DNA from: Portulaca oleracea
Lineage: Eukaryota; Streptophyta; Magnoliopsida; Caryophyllales; Portulacaceae
Length of the DNA: 64,000 nt
NCBI GenBank assembly: GCA_029582165.1
Contig: CM055868.1
Coordinates: 18,348,391-18,412,390 of the forward strand
Reading direction: 5' to 3'
Made by a program: the position numbers and the translations under genes. Under the pieces are notes generated by a model, which searched no databases, was not told the origin of the DNA, and saw only the letters and a list, made by a program, of their open reading frames with translations. Positions 34,269-45,792 of the stretch are shown here, piece by piece (positions within the stretch are counted from its first letter, which is position 1; each line of letters starts with the position of its first letter).

Positions 34269-36047
34269 TGATAAGTGTATACTTTATAGTATTTATTAGG
34301 TATTTAACTTGTATATTTTAACCAATTTTGTAATATAATCTAGTTTTTCTTATATCAAAATTCTATAATATTCTTCACTTGGATGGGAATTAGTTTGTTT
34401 TGCAGATTTTAGTGAAATTCCCCTAAAAAACAAAGAAATAGAGAAGAATATTGAAGAAATGGAGAAGAAATTAAAAATGAGGAAGAGTATTGAAAAGAAG
34501 AAGAGGAATTGAGCCAAAATTGGAAGAAGAAGAGAAGAATCAGCTGCAATAAAACGGCCCGACAGCAAGCCTCGGCCCACAACTACAACCACAACCAAAA
34601 GAAACGGGGCGAGCTGGGATAGGACGTCGAGACACCCACTGGCAACGCTTCTCACTAGTGTCCAGCAGCACCTACCCCAAGCAACCAGACGCTAGCAGCA
34701 ACCGAATACCCCCCAGCAGCGTTAGCTACGCCCCACAGCAAAAGCACCAATAGTGGTAGAAACAAGCCATGACATTCACTGACAACTTCACGTAGCAGCT
34801 GATGAAACCTGCCAGTAGCAATTTCACAGCAGCAACACACCAATGCTACCCCCCTTGCATCGCCTATGTACTACACTCCCCAACAACTACACGTTGGCAG
34901 TGGCTGCGGCAAAATGGAGAAGGTGCACAACGGTGACAACAACTACATATCCCCCTCGGCAATGCCGAATGTAGAATGTATTTCGGCGTGAGGCGCTAGC
35001 AGCGTGCACTCCCGCTGGCCGCGTCTTTCGTCACCGCCTATACAATAATGAAGTCCGCCGCGTCTTATGATTCATATCTGAGTTTAGGGTTTTATTCCAC
35101 GACTCTTTCCCTTCGGGGGAGAATAAAAACCCTCCGTATCAATTCAAATCATCTATCTATTATTCATTGTATGATTCCACAAAACTTTAATATTAGGTTT
35201 TCTTTAATATTTCCTCCCTTCGAGGTGTCATTTTATTAGATTAGGAACAGAAGAGGAGAAGAAGGAGATCGAATCGAGTGACACGAAGAGATAGAATTTG
35301 ACGACTCGGATATTTCGTTTGTTCTCTATTTTTAGTATGTTTCGTAATTTAGTTTTCATATTTATTTTCCTAGTTTTTATTATCATGAGTAGCTAAATCC
35401 CTCGTTTAGGGGATAAACTCGATGTTTCTTGATTAATTTATGGTGTGTGATTCTAGTTTCAGGTTCTTAATACAATTGTTTAATCTTCGTGTTATGTATG
35501 TCATAGTAATTGATTGACCATCTTTTATTTTGTTTAGATTCTTAATATCAGATCGAAAGATTATATTTTGAATTGGAAAGACGAAGATTGAATAGGCATA
35601 GAAAACAATTAGAAATAATGGGTTCATGCTTAAGGTCGTGTTATAATTAGATCTTATCTTTGATTGAATTAAATAGCCATGAGAATAGGTGTTTAATTTA
35701 GTCACTGCAACTCACCTCAGATCGAAAGATTGCTCTGATAGGCCCTAGAAAAATTATTGACCCCGGTACTACCAATACTTGAACTGAAATCACCTCATGA
35801 TTGATTGATAAACTAGAGTGGACCCCCTTAATCTCCCCTAATTATCTGATAAAACCCATAAATATTTTATCTTCTTTTTTTATTTCCTTAAATTTCTTAT
35901 TCACACAACTATTTGACCGACCTAGCATCCTTTGTAGTGAACTAGTTTAATGCATAATTGAACACAAGTCCCTGAGAGAGAACGACCTTGATATATTACA
36001 TTGCACCCGTGCTCTTAAGGAAGACCTATCACGTTTTAGGCATATCA
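34269..36047 (+). repeat. Athila-like LTR (3' LTR of the fragment)
   Basis: Starts TGATAAGTGTATACTTTATA and ends GTTTTAGGCATATCA. It is homologous to 56015-57464 and 61254-62601 in most segments (GATCGAATCGAGTGACACGA; CGTTTAGGGGATAAACTCGA). U3 has GCTGGC/GCAGCG words (34560-35030). It is longer than the other copies (1.78 kb) because U3 differs. It abuts a Tat LTR at GGGAGCAATAA. Confidence 0.75.
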
Positions 36048-36322
36048 GGGAGCAATAAGAAACTGGGCCTTCCTCAATCAAAAGCAACTGAGCTTAATCA
36101 AAAGCCACTTGGGCAACCCACCATAAAAGCCTTCATTTTTCACCCTTTCTATATACATGTGCTCCCTATTTTGAATCCCATTTTTTCTACAAGTATCATT
36201 GCCCTTAGTTCTTTTTATGATGGTAATGTACAGATCATAAACTTTCCAACGCCTTTTGATTCGCCTCATACACAATCCAGATGAAAAAGTTATGGCCGTT
36301 TGAAATTGAACTAGCCTAACAT

Positions 36323-36647
36323 CAAGGCTATGCAGCCTTGACTAGTTTCTAGGCCTAGAACAAGCTGCCAAGGCCGCATGGCCTTGGCTGTGCAGGCCCC
36401 ACAGAGCCTACCAAGGCCGCGTGGCCTTTACTAACTCACAAAGCAGGCCCAAAGCGCGTAAACAAGCCCATGAACATTGTCAAGGGCACATGGCATACGC
36501 AGTTGTAGATGGCGGCTCGTGTCACGCCACGTCAGCAATTAGTGCACTAGATTCCTATAGGCCACATGGCCTTGCCTGTTCAAATTGATTTCCGCGCCCC
36601 TCGCGCGATCCTTGCGTTGGCACCTGAGACAAAGGCCATGCGGCCTT
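36323..36647. repeat. Six near-palindromic words in Tat LTR copy 2
   Basis: Two words are exactly AAGGCCGCATGGCCTT or its complement (36370 and 36632). All six sit at positions equivalent to those of copy 1. Confidence 0.8.
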
Positions 36648-36717
36648 GGTCGTGATTAGGGGTATGAAATGAGGATCATGCCCCCCCTCTTTCCATGATC
36701 ACACCCCCTCTTGCACC

Positions 36718-36725
36718 TATAAATA
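36718..36725 (+). promoter_or_regulatory. LTR TATA box
   Basis: TATAAATA in the CACCTATAAATA context. Confidence 0.7.
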
Positions 36726-36940
36726 CCCCTCATTCTCACCATCGAATTTATCAACAATCATTCTCAACTTCTCTCTCAAAATTCCTTTCCTATTCTCTAT
36801 TATTCTCCCATAAATGTCCCAAAGTTATCGTGGTGTCGGTATTCGAAGCCACTCAATGTAATCGTTTTGGTTCTTTGTCCTCTTTATTTGCACTTGTGAT
36901 CATGCAAGGTTTGATCATTTGTTTCTTTGTCATGTCATAA

Positions 36941-38191
36941 TGATGTATGTGCAGGCCAAAACAAATCAGAATGCACTGGTTTGGACAACACCAAAGGGGC
37001 TTCCTAACCTTCTTTGTTCAACCTAAGCTTTTCCTAGGGATGGGAAAGCATCAAGGAACGAAAAACAAATAAGGAAAGATAGAAAACTTGTGTGTTCAAC
37101 TGATACAGACCACACTTCAGCAGAAACACAGGGGCAAAACTTAGCCTATGAACTGGATATAGTCCACACCACCAGATCACAAACTAAGCCCTACTTAGCA
37201 CCTTCTAAGCTTGCCAAAGCTTAGTTACAGACAAGTAGAAACAATGGAGAGTTTTTAGAGATACTCACAAACACACAGGAGCAAGCTCGACTGGTTTTTC
37301 ATTTATTCACTCATAATGAACTCAGTTTACAGGAGCTTTGCTTATATTGCTACTTTAAGCAAGTAGTTGGCTGTCTACGAGTGACTAAAGGTTTCCTAAG
37401 CTGAAAGGAACCTTTAAACTACTGCTAAGCTAGTTTAATATACATAAGTGAGCTGTTTAAGACTAATACAATGCTTGATTAAATCAGATTATATCAAAGA
37501 AACATCAAAAATAAAATGAAAAAGTCTGGCTTGATTTGATTGGGCCAGCAACTGCTTCTTAGTGTATTAGTCATCCTTCCACTTCAGTATTTATATCTTG
37601 TTTGGCTGCGGAGAGTAGCTTGGTGTAATATAATTCAAGGGCACTCGATCATTAAAGGGGGAAATGACTAAAGGACCTTATTAATGCTGGAAATGCCAAC
37701 ACTGTCCAGCTGCTTGCTATTCGCATTCTCTGGACTAAAACTTGCTGTAGAAAATGTCCAAGGAATTCAGTCACCTGCACTCCTCGAGCAGTGGATGTTG
37801 ATGGACCAAAGAACACATGGAACTTACTAGATGCCATTGCCTTGTACCTTGGAGCTTGTATCAGACCTTGAAACAGATATGAACCCTGATTTCACACGTT
37901 GGGGTTCTGCTAAAGTCCAATTGCATCAATTGGACTTTGGTTCTAAGGCGAAGGCTGCCTCCTACTCAGGATCCTGGGGTGATCATGTTACTTCCATTTA
38001 GAACTTGAAAACTCCCCTAGGACGTGTCTTTCCTTGCTGCTTTAATCTTGCTGTAGGAGGGACTTAATCCCCCTTGAATTCCTAGTTAGGTCCTAGTTTG
38101 TGGAGGACCTGCTGAGGACTTCTGGAAAGAAAGTCCTCCCTTGACCCTTGCTGGATCAACTGTCAATGCTGATGTAGATGTACCTCTATCA
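36941..38191 (-). repeat. Chromovirus 2, 3' LTR
   Basis: On the plus strand runs TGATGTATGTGCAGGCC to GTACCTCTATCA. The pol frame on the minus strand enters it and ends near 38086. Confidence 0.9.
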
Positions 38192-39400
38192 TCCTCCTCT
38201 GGTTCAGAGAAGTTTGACCTCAAACTTGGTAAACCCTCCTCTACTGGATAATAGGGTCTAAGATCTACAACATTGAAAGTTGCACTCCCTCCATAATCTT
38301 CAGACAAAGCCAACTTATAAGCATTCTCATTGACTTGCTCTAATACCTCGAATGGACCATCAACCCTGGAAACAAGCTTCCCTTTCCTTTTGCTAGGAAA
38401 CCTGTCTTTCTTGAGGTGTACCCATACTAAGTCACCTGGAGCAAACACTACTCTTCTCCTCTTTTGATTTGGTGCTATTGCTATTTTCTCATTGTGCTTC
38501 TCAATCTACTTATTGCAGTAGTTGATGGAACTCTTTAACCTGCTTAGCCCTTAGTTCTGCTTCATAGCTAAATTTGACTGAAGTAGCTTGGGGTGCCAAA
38601 TCCAAAGGAGTGATTGGATTCAGACCATAAACTACTTGGAAAGGTGAATGACCAGTAGCTTTGCTTAGGGATCTCTTGAAAGCAAATTATGCCTGTGATA
38701 GCATAGTATCCCAACTTCCTTTGTCCCTTGCTACTAGGCTTCTTAAGAGGGCACCTAAGGTTCTGTTTGTAACCTCAGTTTGACCATCTGTCTGGGGGTG
38801 ACAGGTAGTGCTAAACTTGAGTTGAGTTCCCATCTTTTTCCATAGTGTAACTCGAAAATGGCTGAGGAATTTGGTATCCCTGTCTGAAACCATAGACCTA
38901 GGAATGCTATGTAGCTTGACTACCTCTTGGAAATACAAATCAGCAACATTCACAGCATCAAAGGTAGTATTGCAAGGAATAAAATGAACCATTTTTGAGA
39001 ATCTATCAACAACAACAATAATGGAATCTTTACCTCTTTGAGTTCTTGGGAGTCCCATAATAAAATCAAGACTGACATCTTCCCAGGGACCTTTAGGAAC
39101 TGGTAAAGGGGTATAAAGCCCTTGGGGTAGGCTTTGACTCTTGGATAGCTGGCATATATTGCACCTCTTGACAAGATGCTCTACATCTCTTCCCATCTTT
39201 GGCCAAAAGTAATGTTCTTTTAGCATGATAAGTGTCTTCTCTATGCCAAAGTGTCCTGCTAATCCACCTCCATGAACTTCTGAGATTAATATAATCTGCT
39301 GCCTTTGAATAAGAATCCATGATCTGTATGATACAGACCATGAGGATGATGTTGAAAAGCTTGAAACTTGTCTCTGAAATCCTCATCTGTAGGATAAAGG
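38086..39400 (-). pseudogene. Chromovirus 2 integrase, tail inside the LTR
   Basis: Pieces run right to left. The zinc domain and core are at 39226-38687 (CNICQLSKS; VSLDFIMGLPRT; VSDRDTKFLSHFR; HPQTDGQTEVTNR, acidic residues kept). A damaged stretch follows, then the C-terminal module at 38448-38086 with VDGPFEVLEQVNENAYKLAL and FNVVDLRPYYPVEEG. The last 35 or so codons lie beyond the polypurine tract, inside the 3' LTR. The HGG-GHFG part of the zinc domain is out of frame near 39260. The enzyme would insert cDNA; stops and shifts prevent that here. Confidence 0.87.
38192..38200 (-). other. Chromovirus 2 polypurine tract
   Basis: AGAGGAGGA on the minus strand, next to the LTR and inside the pol frame. 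Confidence 0.75.
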
Positions 39401-39875
39401 ACCTTCAGCTGCTCAAATCCTAGGATTCTGGAATCCAGGATATGTAATAATAAAAATCTTCTGGAAAGGGCATCGGCTCCCTTGTTCATATTTCCTGACT
39501 TATGATGGATCTTGAAATGAAAAGACTGCATAAACTCAACCCATTTAGCATGACTGGGATTAAGCTTGTGTTGTCCTTGAATGTATTTTAGGGCTTCATG
39601 ATCACTATGTAGGATAAACTCTCCTCCAACCAAATAATGCCTCCAATGCTCAAGAGTTCTGACGATAGCGTAAAATTCCTTATCATAAGTACTATACTTC
39701 TTCTTTGCTTCATTTAATTTCTCACTGAAGTTAGCTGTAGGCCTGCCTTCTTGAGATAAGACAGCTCCTATGCCAACTCATGAGGCATCACATTCAATTT
39801 CAAAGATTTTGGAAAAACTGGGTAAAGCAAGCATTGGTGCTGTTGTAAGCTTTTCTTTGACCTGTTCAAAGGACT
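39401..39875 (-). pseudogene. Chromovirus 2 RNase H
   Basis: Reading leftwards: a decayed start with CDAS-stop-VGIGAVLSQE, YDKEFYAIVRTLEHWRHYLV, GGEFILHSDHEALKYIQGQ and KGADALSRR. This is the bacterial-type RNase H of Ty3/gypsy elements, which degrades RNA in RNA-DNA hybrids. At least two in-frame stops occur (near 39780 and at 39878). No second, archaeal-type RNase H is present, unlike the element at 55.4 kb. Confidence 0.85.
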
Positions 39876-39876
39876 T

Positions 39877-40645
39877 CTATGCTGCTGGAGTCCAATGAAA
39901 AGACTTCCCTTTGACAACTTCAGTCATGGGTGCCATAATAGTGCTGAAATTTCTCACAAATCTTCTGTAAAATGAAGCTAACCAATGGAAACTTCTTACT
40001 TGCTGAATAGAACTGGGTGTAGGCCACTCTTGGATGGCCTTGATCTTCTCCTGATCAACTTGAATGCCATCAGCTGAGACTATATAGCCAAGAAAAATAA
40101 CTTGGTCTGTAAAGAACTGACACTTCTTCAGATTCCTATAAAGCTTCTCCTTAGATAGAATATCCATCACTTGCTTCAGATGCTGTTGATGATCTGCTTC
40201 TGTCTTGCTATAAACCAAGATATCATCAAAATAAACAACTACACAACTTCCAATCAAGGGCTTCAGTACCTGATTCATAAGCCTCATGAATGTAGAAGGA
40301 GCATTTGTGAGACCAAAGGGCATCACAAGCCATTCAAACAGACCTTCCTTTGTTTTAAATGTTGTCTTCCATTCATCACCTTCATAGATCCTAATTTGAT
40401 AATAGCCACTTCTCAAATCTATCTTGGAAAACACCTGAGACCCATGGAGCTCATCAAGAAGATCTTCAAGTCTAGGTATTGGAAACCTATACTTGATTGT
40501 GATTTTGTTTATAGCTCTGCAGTCTAAACACATCCTCTAGCTACCATCTTTTTTGGGGACCAATAAAGCTGGTACTGCACATGGACTTAGGCTCTCCCTT
40601 GTCATTCCCTTACTAAGAAGATCATCTACTTGCCTTTGAATCTCT
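39877..40645 (-). pseudogene. Chromovirus 2 reverse transcriptase
   Basis: Motifs in order: [12 protein letters not shown], a stop (Gln to TAG near 40534), [64 protein letters not shown] with YFDD intact, [18 protein letters not shown] and [20 protein letters not shown]. It differs from chromovirus 1 at many positions but keeps all catalytic residues. The single stop splits it from the upstream frame. Confidence 0.9.
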
Positions 40646-41420
40646 GCAGTTTCAGCAGGAGCCATCCTATAAGCAGGTTTGTTTGGCAAGACTGATCCCG
40701 GGACTAGATCAATCTTGTGTTGGATGTCTCTCTTAGGGGGAAATCCTGGGGGCATCTCATCAGGAAACAGAAATGCATATTCTTCCAAGAGTGGGACAAG
40801 TAGGGGATGGTTATTTTGTGGGGTTTGTGGTTCATCAGGGGATAATAGGATAAGATCCTTACAAAGAATTAACTCATGATGCTCAGCAGCTAGTAAAAGA
40901 TCAAGGGTAGGTTCAATGTAAAGGTTCTTTGTGGGCTGGGTTTGTTTGAGTGGGGTTAAGGTTATTTTCTTGTGATCCACCGCGAAGGTATAAGTATTGG
41001 CCCTTCCATCATGCTGCACAGACCTATCCAACATCCAAGGCCTTCCCAGCAACAAATGACATGCATCCATAGGCAGAACATCACACCAAACAGAATCATG
41101 GTATGATTTGCTTATTGAAAAACTCACCAAGCACCTTTCTGTGATAGGAATGCCTCTGCTAGACTTCAGCCATTGAATAGAATAGGGTGCTGGATGGGAG
41201 GAAGTCACTAGCTGCAACTTCTCCACCACTTCCTCTGAAGCTGCATTTGTACAACTGCCACCATCTACAATAATTGAGCAAACTTTCCCTTTTACAGTGC
41301 ATCTTGTATGAAATAAGGTTTCTCTTTGTTCCTGTCCTGTCTCCACAGAAGAACTACTAAGGACTCTCCTTATCACCAATAGTTCTCCTTCATCATGGCC
41401 TTCCTCTACCTCATCATACA
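40646..41420 (-). pseudogene. Chromovirus 2 protease and linker
   Basis: Part of a 494-codon open stretch (42021-40537). CTVKGKVCSIIVDGGSCTN has the retropepsin site with DSG changed to DGG, likely inactivating. PAPYSIQWLKSSRGIPI and LPMDACHLLLGRPWMLDRSV follow. The linker to RT contains FLFPDEMPPGFPPKRDIQH, the usual junction in this clade. Confidence 0.85.
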
Positions 41421-42532
41421 CATGATCAAGCAATTCTCCCTTTGGATGGACTTCCTCTTCCTCCCCAACTTCAGGTTCAGCAAACCATGAAGCTTGGTAA
41501 TCAGCCAAGGTCACCACTCTCTTATTAGGACATTTTGAAGCTATATGCCATAGTCCTTGACATCTAAAGCTTCTCCTATTATCAGTAGGGATAGGGTTTG
41601 GGTTTCTTTGTGGAGTTGGAGGTTGTTTTTGAGGGGGAGTAGGCTGTTTTATGGGGTATCTTAGGGTAAAAGGGGTTCTTTGGGCTGTGGGATAGGTTCT
41701 GGGATAGCTAAAAGGCTTAGGTTGGGGTTTATAGGGTGTCTTTGTAGCAGACTCCTTCCCTTTGGACCTCTTTTGCAGTTCTACCTTGTGAGCTGGAGAA
41801 CTGAGCTCATCCAAGGTAGTATAGGGATGCAATTCCACTACATTCTTAATACCTTTATTCAACCCTGCCAGAAACCTCACTAGCACCCGAGTTTCATTCT
41901 CCTTTAGGTCACATCTCCACAAAAGGTGCTCAAACTCCTTTGTATATTCTTCCACAGATTTATTGCCTTGCATTAGCTGTTGCAGTTTGCCATAGTTCTC
42001 CTTAAGATAGTTCACATGCAAAAAACTTAGACTTCAGCTTTTCCCTCATTTGTTCCCAAGTCTTAACTTTTTCTTTTCCCCTCTTTATTATTCTTTTTTG
42101 TAAATTAGACCATCAGATTGAAGCATGTTTCTTCAATTTAAGGGCAATAAGCTTGACCTTCTTCTCTTCAGAAACCTCCTTTAGATCAAAAACCCTCTCC
42201 ACAGTCTGCAGCCAGTCCAAGAACACCTCAGTGTCCAACTAACCTTCAAATTCTGGAATTTCCACCTTGAAATGTAATTTGTCGTCCATTCTAGCCTTCC
42301 TCTGTCTGGTTCTTACTTTTTTTCCTCCAGGAAGATCCTCTTCTTCACCAAAAGGATTGCTGGAATAAGTGTTCTCCTCTTCTTCATACTCAGATCCATC
42401 CTTTAGACTCTACTTCTTCAAATGAAGATAATTCTTCAGCTGATTAGTCTAATATTGAACATGTTTCTCCAACTCAGTCTCCTCTTTAAGAGCTTGTTCA
42501 GCCACCTCCTCGACAGTCCTACTAGTAGACAT
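41421..42532 (-). pseudogene. Chromovirus 2 gag
   Basis: ATG at 42532 (MSTSRTVEEVAEQALKEE), close to the primer site. Stops appear after about 27 and 40 codons. The capsid domain shows TEVFLDWLQTVERVFDLKEV; a shift near 42020 breaks the KLKSKF region, then NYLKENYGKLQQLMQG and SVEEYTKEFEHLLWRC follow. The knuckle (FRCQGLWHIASKC, about 41570-41530) has lost its first Cys. Collinear with gag of chromovirus 1. Confidence 0.85.
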
Positions 42533-42570
42533 CCTGTGACCAGCAAGAAGCTCACCAGGAAAGCCACACA

Positions 42571-42582
42571 GCTCATATACCA
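42571..42582 (-). other. Primer-binding site, decayed tRNA-iMet type
   Basis: TGGTATATGAGC on the minus strand, four bases from the 5' LTR; two differences from TGGTATCAGAGC. Confidence 0.75.
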
Positions 42583-42586
42583 AAGC

Positions 42587-43838
42587 TGATGTATGTGCAG
42601 ACCAAAATAAATCAGAGTGCACTGGTCTGGATAACACCAAAGGGGCTTCCTGACCTTGTTTGTTCAACCTAAGCTTTTCCTAGGGATGGAAAAGCATCAA
42701 GGAACGAAAAACAAATAAGGAAAGATAGAAAACCTGTGTGTTCAACTGATACAGACCATACCTCAGCAGAAACACAGGGGCAAAACTCAGCCTATGAACT
42801 GGATACAGTCCACACCACCAGATCACAAACTAAGCCGTACTTAGCACCTTCTAAGCTTGCCAAAGCTTAGTTACAGACATGTAGAAACAATGGAGAGGTT
42901 TTAGAGATACTCACAAACACACAGGAGCAAGCTCGACTAGTTTTTCATTCATTCACTCATAATGAACTCAATTACAGGAGCTTTGCTTATATTGCCGCTT
43001 TAAGCAAGTAGCTGGAAGTCTACGAGTGATTAAAGGTTTCCTAAGCTGAAAGGAACCTTTAAACTACTGCTAAGCTAGTTTAATATACATAAGTGAGCTG
43101 CTTAAGACTTATACAATGCTTGATTACATCAGATTATATCAAAGAAACAACAAAAATAAAATGAAAAAGTCTGGCTGGATTTGATTGGGCCAGCTGCTGC
43201 TTTTTAATGTATTATTCATCCTTCCACTTCAGTATTTATATCTTCCTTGGCTGCTGAGAGTAGCTGGGTGTAATATAATTCAAGGGCACTCGATCATTAA
43301 AGGGGGAAATGACCAAATGACCTTATTAATGTTGGAAATGCCAACACTGTCCAACTGCTTGCTATTCGCATTCTCTGGACTAAAACTTGTTGTAGAAAAT
43401 GTCCAGGGAATTCAGTCACCTGCACTCCTCGAGCAGTGGATGTTGATGGACCAAAGAACACATAGAACTTACTAGATGCCATTGCCTTGTACCCTGTAGC
43501 TTGTATCAGACCTTGAAACAGACGTGAACCCTAATTTCACAGGTTGGGGTTCTACCAAGGTCCAATTGCATCAATTGGACTTTGGTTCTAAGGCCAAGGC
43601 TGCCTCCTACTTAGGATCCTGGGGTGATCATGTTGCTTCCATTTAGAACTTTAAAACTCCCCTAGGACCTGTCTTCCCTTGCTGCTTTAATCTTGCTGTA
43701 GGAGGGACTTAATCCCCCCCTGAATTCCCAGCTAGGGCCCAGTTTGTGAAGGACATGCTGAGGACTTCTGGAAACAAAGTCCTCCCTTTGACCCTTGCTG
43801 GATCAACTGTCAATGCTAATGTAGATGGACCTCCATCA
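42587..43838 (-). repeat. Chromovirus 2, 5' LTR
   Basis: On the plus strand runs TGATGTATGTGCAGACC to GACCTCCATCA; matches 36941-38191 throughout. Open frames here are not genes. Confidence 0.9.
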
Positions 43839-44229
43839 CATAATCATGTAATCATATTGATTGATCATCTTTGTTCTTGATTTCGTAAATAAACACCATA
43901 GTTGCATGATGTTATATGATATTGTAAAACCTTTTAAACTTCTCCTTACCCTCTTTCAATTCAATTTTGAATTTTAGTGGAGTCTACTTTTACAGCAGGC
44001 GAATCCGAGAGTTCTTTAATTCTTGGATTTGTAACCTTACCCGGAATGAAATAGGGCTCGAAATTTCGGATCGTAGACCACAATTTATTTATTTATTTTG
44101 GTTCGTTGATTTCCTTAAATCAACTGGCGACTCCTTTTGCACCTTAATATGTATAACTCACCTCTTGCGTTCATTATTTCAGTTCAATTAAGATGGATAA
44201 ATATCTTGCTCGACATCCATATTGAAGAG

Positions 44230-45099
44230 TGATGTATAATGGGATCAAAGAGATCTCATTACACATAGAATTCAGGATCTTTATGAACAAAGATAATAAT
44301 CTTCCTCTCTAAGTTCTTAAGGATCTACTAAACTCAATGAAAGAAGATGGAAAACGAAAAGATGGATGGGATTTGTTTACCAAGATGAACGCTTGAATGT
44401 TGAACGAATGATGAGTGCTTGTTGAATGAATGATGGATGATTGAATGAATGGATGAACGAAGGATAATCGCGTTGAAGACTCCCACGAGGATATAGGCAC
44501 ACCACCTCAAGGAACTCTTCAATTCTACCTTTCACCACCAAGGGATGCCAACCCAAGGCTAGAAGTAGAGATAGGACAAATCTCCCTCAAGAGAAACGAA
44601 AACTAGCACAAAAGCTAGAGAGAAAACAACATCATGTTGTGTTTGATTTGTATTTGATTATTGAATGAGATTACAAGGCACCCAAGGGGTCTATTTATAG
44701 TAAATGAGAACCCTTTTGGCGTGTACAATGAAAGAAATACAAGGGATTCTAGCTTACATCATCCTATACAAGTGTGACATCATAAAGAAACAAATGTACA
44801 TAAGCTAGATTAAAATAATGATAACTTGCTCGTTTCTCTTCCAAACTTCAAGATTCAAAAACCATTGGAAAGCTCCTTTGATGTAGATCATTCGGCTCTA
44901 AGATGACTTTCACAATATCTTCATGGTTCTTGAGATATAGAGCAAATTACCGAGCTACCCTTGATGAAGTCTTTCAAACGTGAAAAAGACATGAGTGAAT
45001 GAAGCTCCTATCCCATGTAATCAGATATTTGGCTCCCATGATGTATATTTGATATCTTCCTTGATGACCTTGATGTATATGGCTATCAAATATACATCA
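44230..45099 (+). mobile_element. Solo LTR (870 bp)
   Basis: TGATGTATA at the left and TATACATCA at the right form perfect 9-bp inverted ends. Flanks are AAGAG and AAAAG (4 of 5 match). It interrupts the Tat LTR between ATTGAAGAG and CCACCTAGAG, a join that is continuous in copy 1 at 19430-19450. TATA-like CTATTTATAG is near 44690. No coding domain; superfamily not determined. Strand is inferred from the TATA motif. Confidence 0.8.
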
Positions 45100-45636
45100 A
45101 AAAGCCACCTAGAGAAATTGGAGTAGAACCCAGCCAAGGCAATGTGGCCATGACTAATTACTATCTCCTTTCTCCAGGGTAGGAACTAGTGGGTTCCTGG
45201 CCTGACCCCTTCCGCGGCCGCATGCCCTACTGTAGGCATTGGGTTTTGGTACATAAATATATAACATATCTATATAAATGCGAAGTTGAAATAAAGAAGA
45301 CGAAGCCGATAAATAAAGCTAACATACATGCATTTACATGTACGTTATTCGCCTAAAGCCACATGCATGATCACATGTGAGATTAGCTACCTGGATGCAC
45401 AGTTTTTACGTAAAGAATCGAGCCATGCAGAGCTATGTAAAGACATGCATGCAAGTCACGAGTTCAAAACCTCACAAAAGCACTCAAAAACACCTCAAAG
45501 AATAGTATTATCGTCCATGCTGTGAACTACCATTTTCCAAGGCAAATGCATTCATACTCCACCGTCCAAGGGATGCATGGACAAGATCAAATACATCTCC
45601 CTTCCCTGACAGTCGATTGGACTTGAGCATTGTCCA

Positions 45637-45660
45637 CACGTGGGTTCATCCACCCACGTG
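45637..45660. promoter_or_regulatory. G-box hairpin in U3
   Basis: CACGTGGGT and ACCCACGTG form a 9-bp stem with a 6-base loop. Each arm carries CACGTG, the G-box core bound by bZIP/bHLH factors. It is 125 bp upstream of the TATA box. Confidence 0.6.
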
Positions 45661-45784
45661 TTGCCGTCCAGTCAAGACACCCCTCTTTGCTGCCTAGTGT
45701 TTTGTGGATATATGTGTTGAATACGAATTTCCAAGGGTGGATATATGTGATATGCATGCATGCATAAGAAAGTTATCCTTTACC

Positions 45785-45792
45785 TATAAATA
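45785..45792 (+). promoter_or_regulatory. Ogre LTR TATA box
   Basis: TATAAATA, placed as in the related LTRs. Confidence 0.7.

Larger units (their letters stand above)
36941..43838 (-). mobile_element. Chromovirus 2, full length (6.9 kb, minus strand)
   Basis: TSD CATAA at 36936-36940 and 43839-43843. On the minus strand: 5' LTR (42587-43838), primer site (42571-42582), gag-pol (42532 down to about 38086), polypurine tract (38192-38200), 3' LTR (36941-38191). Related to chromovirus 1 across all domains but with a different LTR sequence, so a separate family of the same clade. It is more decayed in coding parts, while the two LTRs remain very similar by eye. Confidence 0.9.
36048..45230 (+). 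mobile_element. Tat-type LTR, copy 2, split by two insertions
   Basis: Homologous to 18140-19590. It occupies 36048-36940, 43839-44229 and 45100-45230; the gaps are chromovirus 2 and a solo LTR. Its first roughly 50 bp are missing at the Athila-like junction. It ends where the Ogre LTR begins, in CCGCGGCCGCATGCCCTAC. It carries six palindromic words (36323, 36370, 36413, 36482, 36558, 36632) that match AAGGCCGCATGGCCTT better than copy 1 does, a TATA box at 36718 and the downstream block at 43990-44130 (GGCGAATCCGAGAG, TCAACTGGCGACTCC). Confidence 0.75.

Noticed and set aside
34350..34843. Minus-strand frames of 101 and 62 codons
   Set aside because: They run antisense through the U3 of an Athila-like LTR and are not kept in the other copies.
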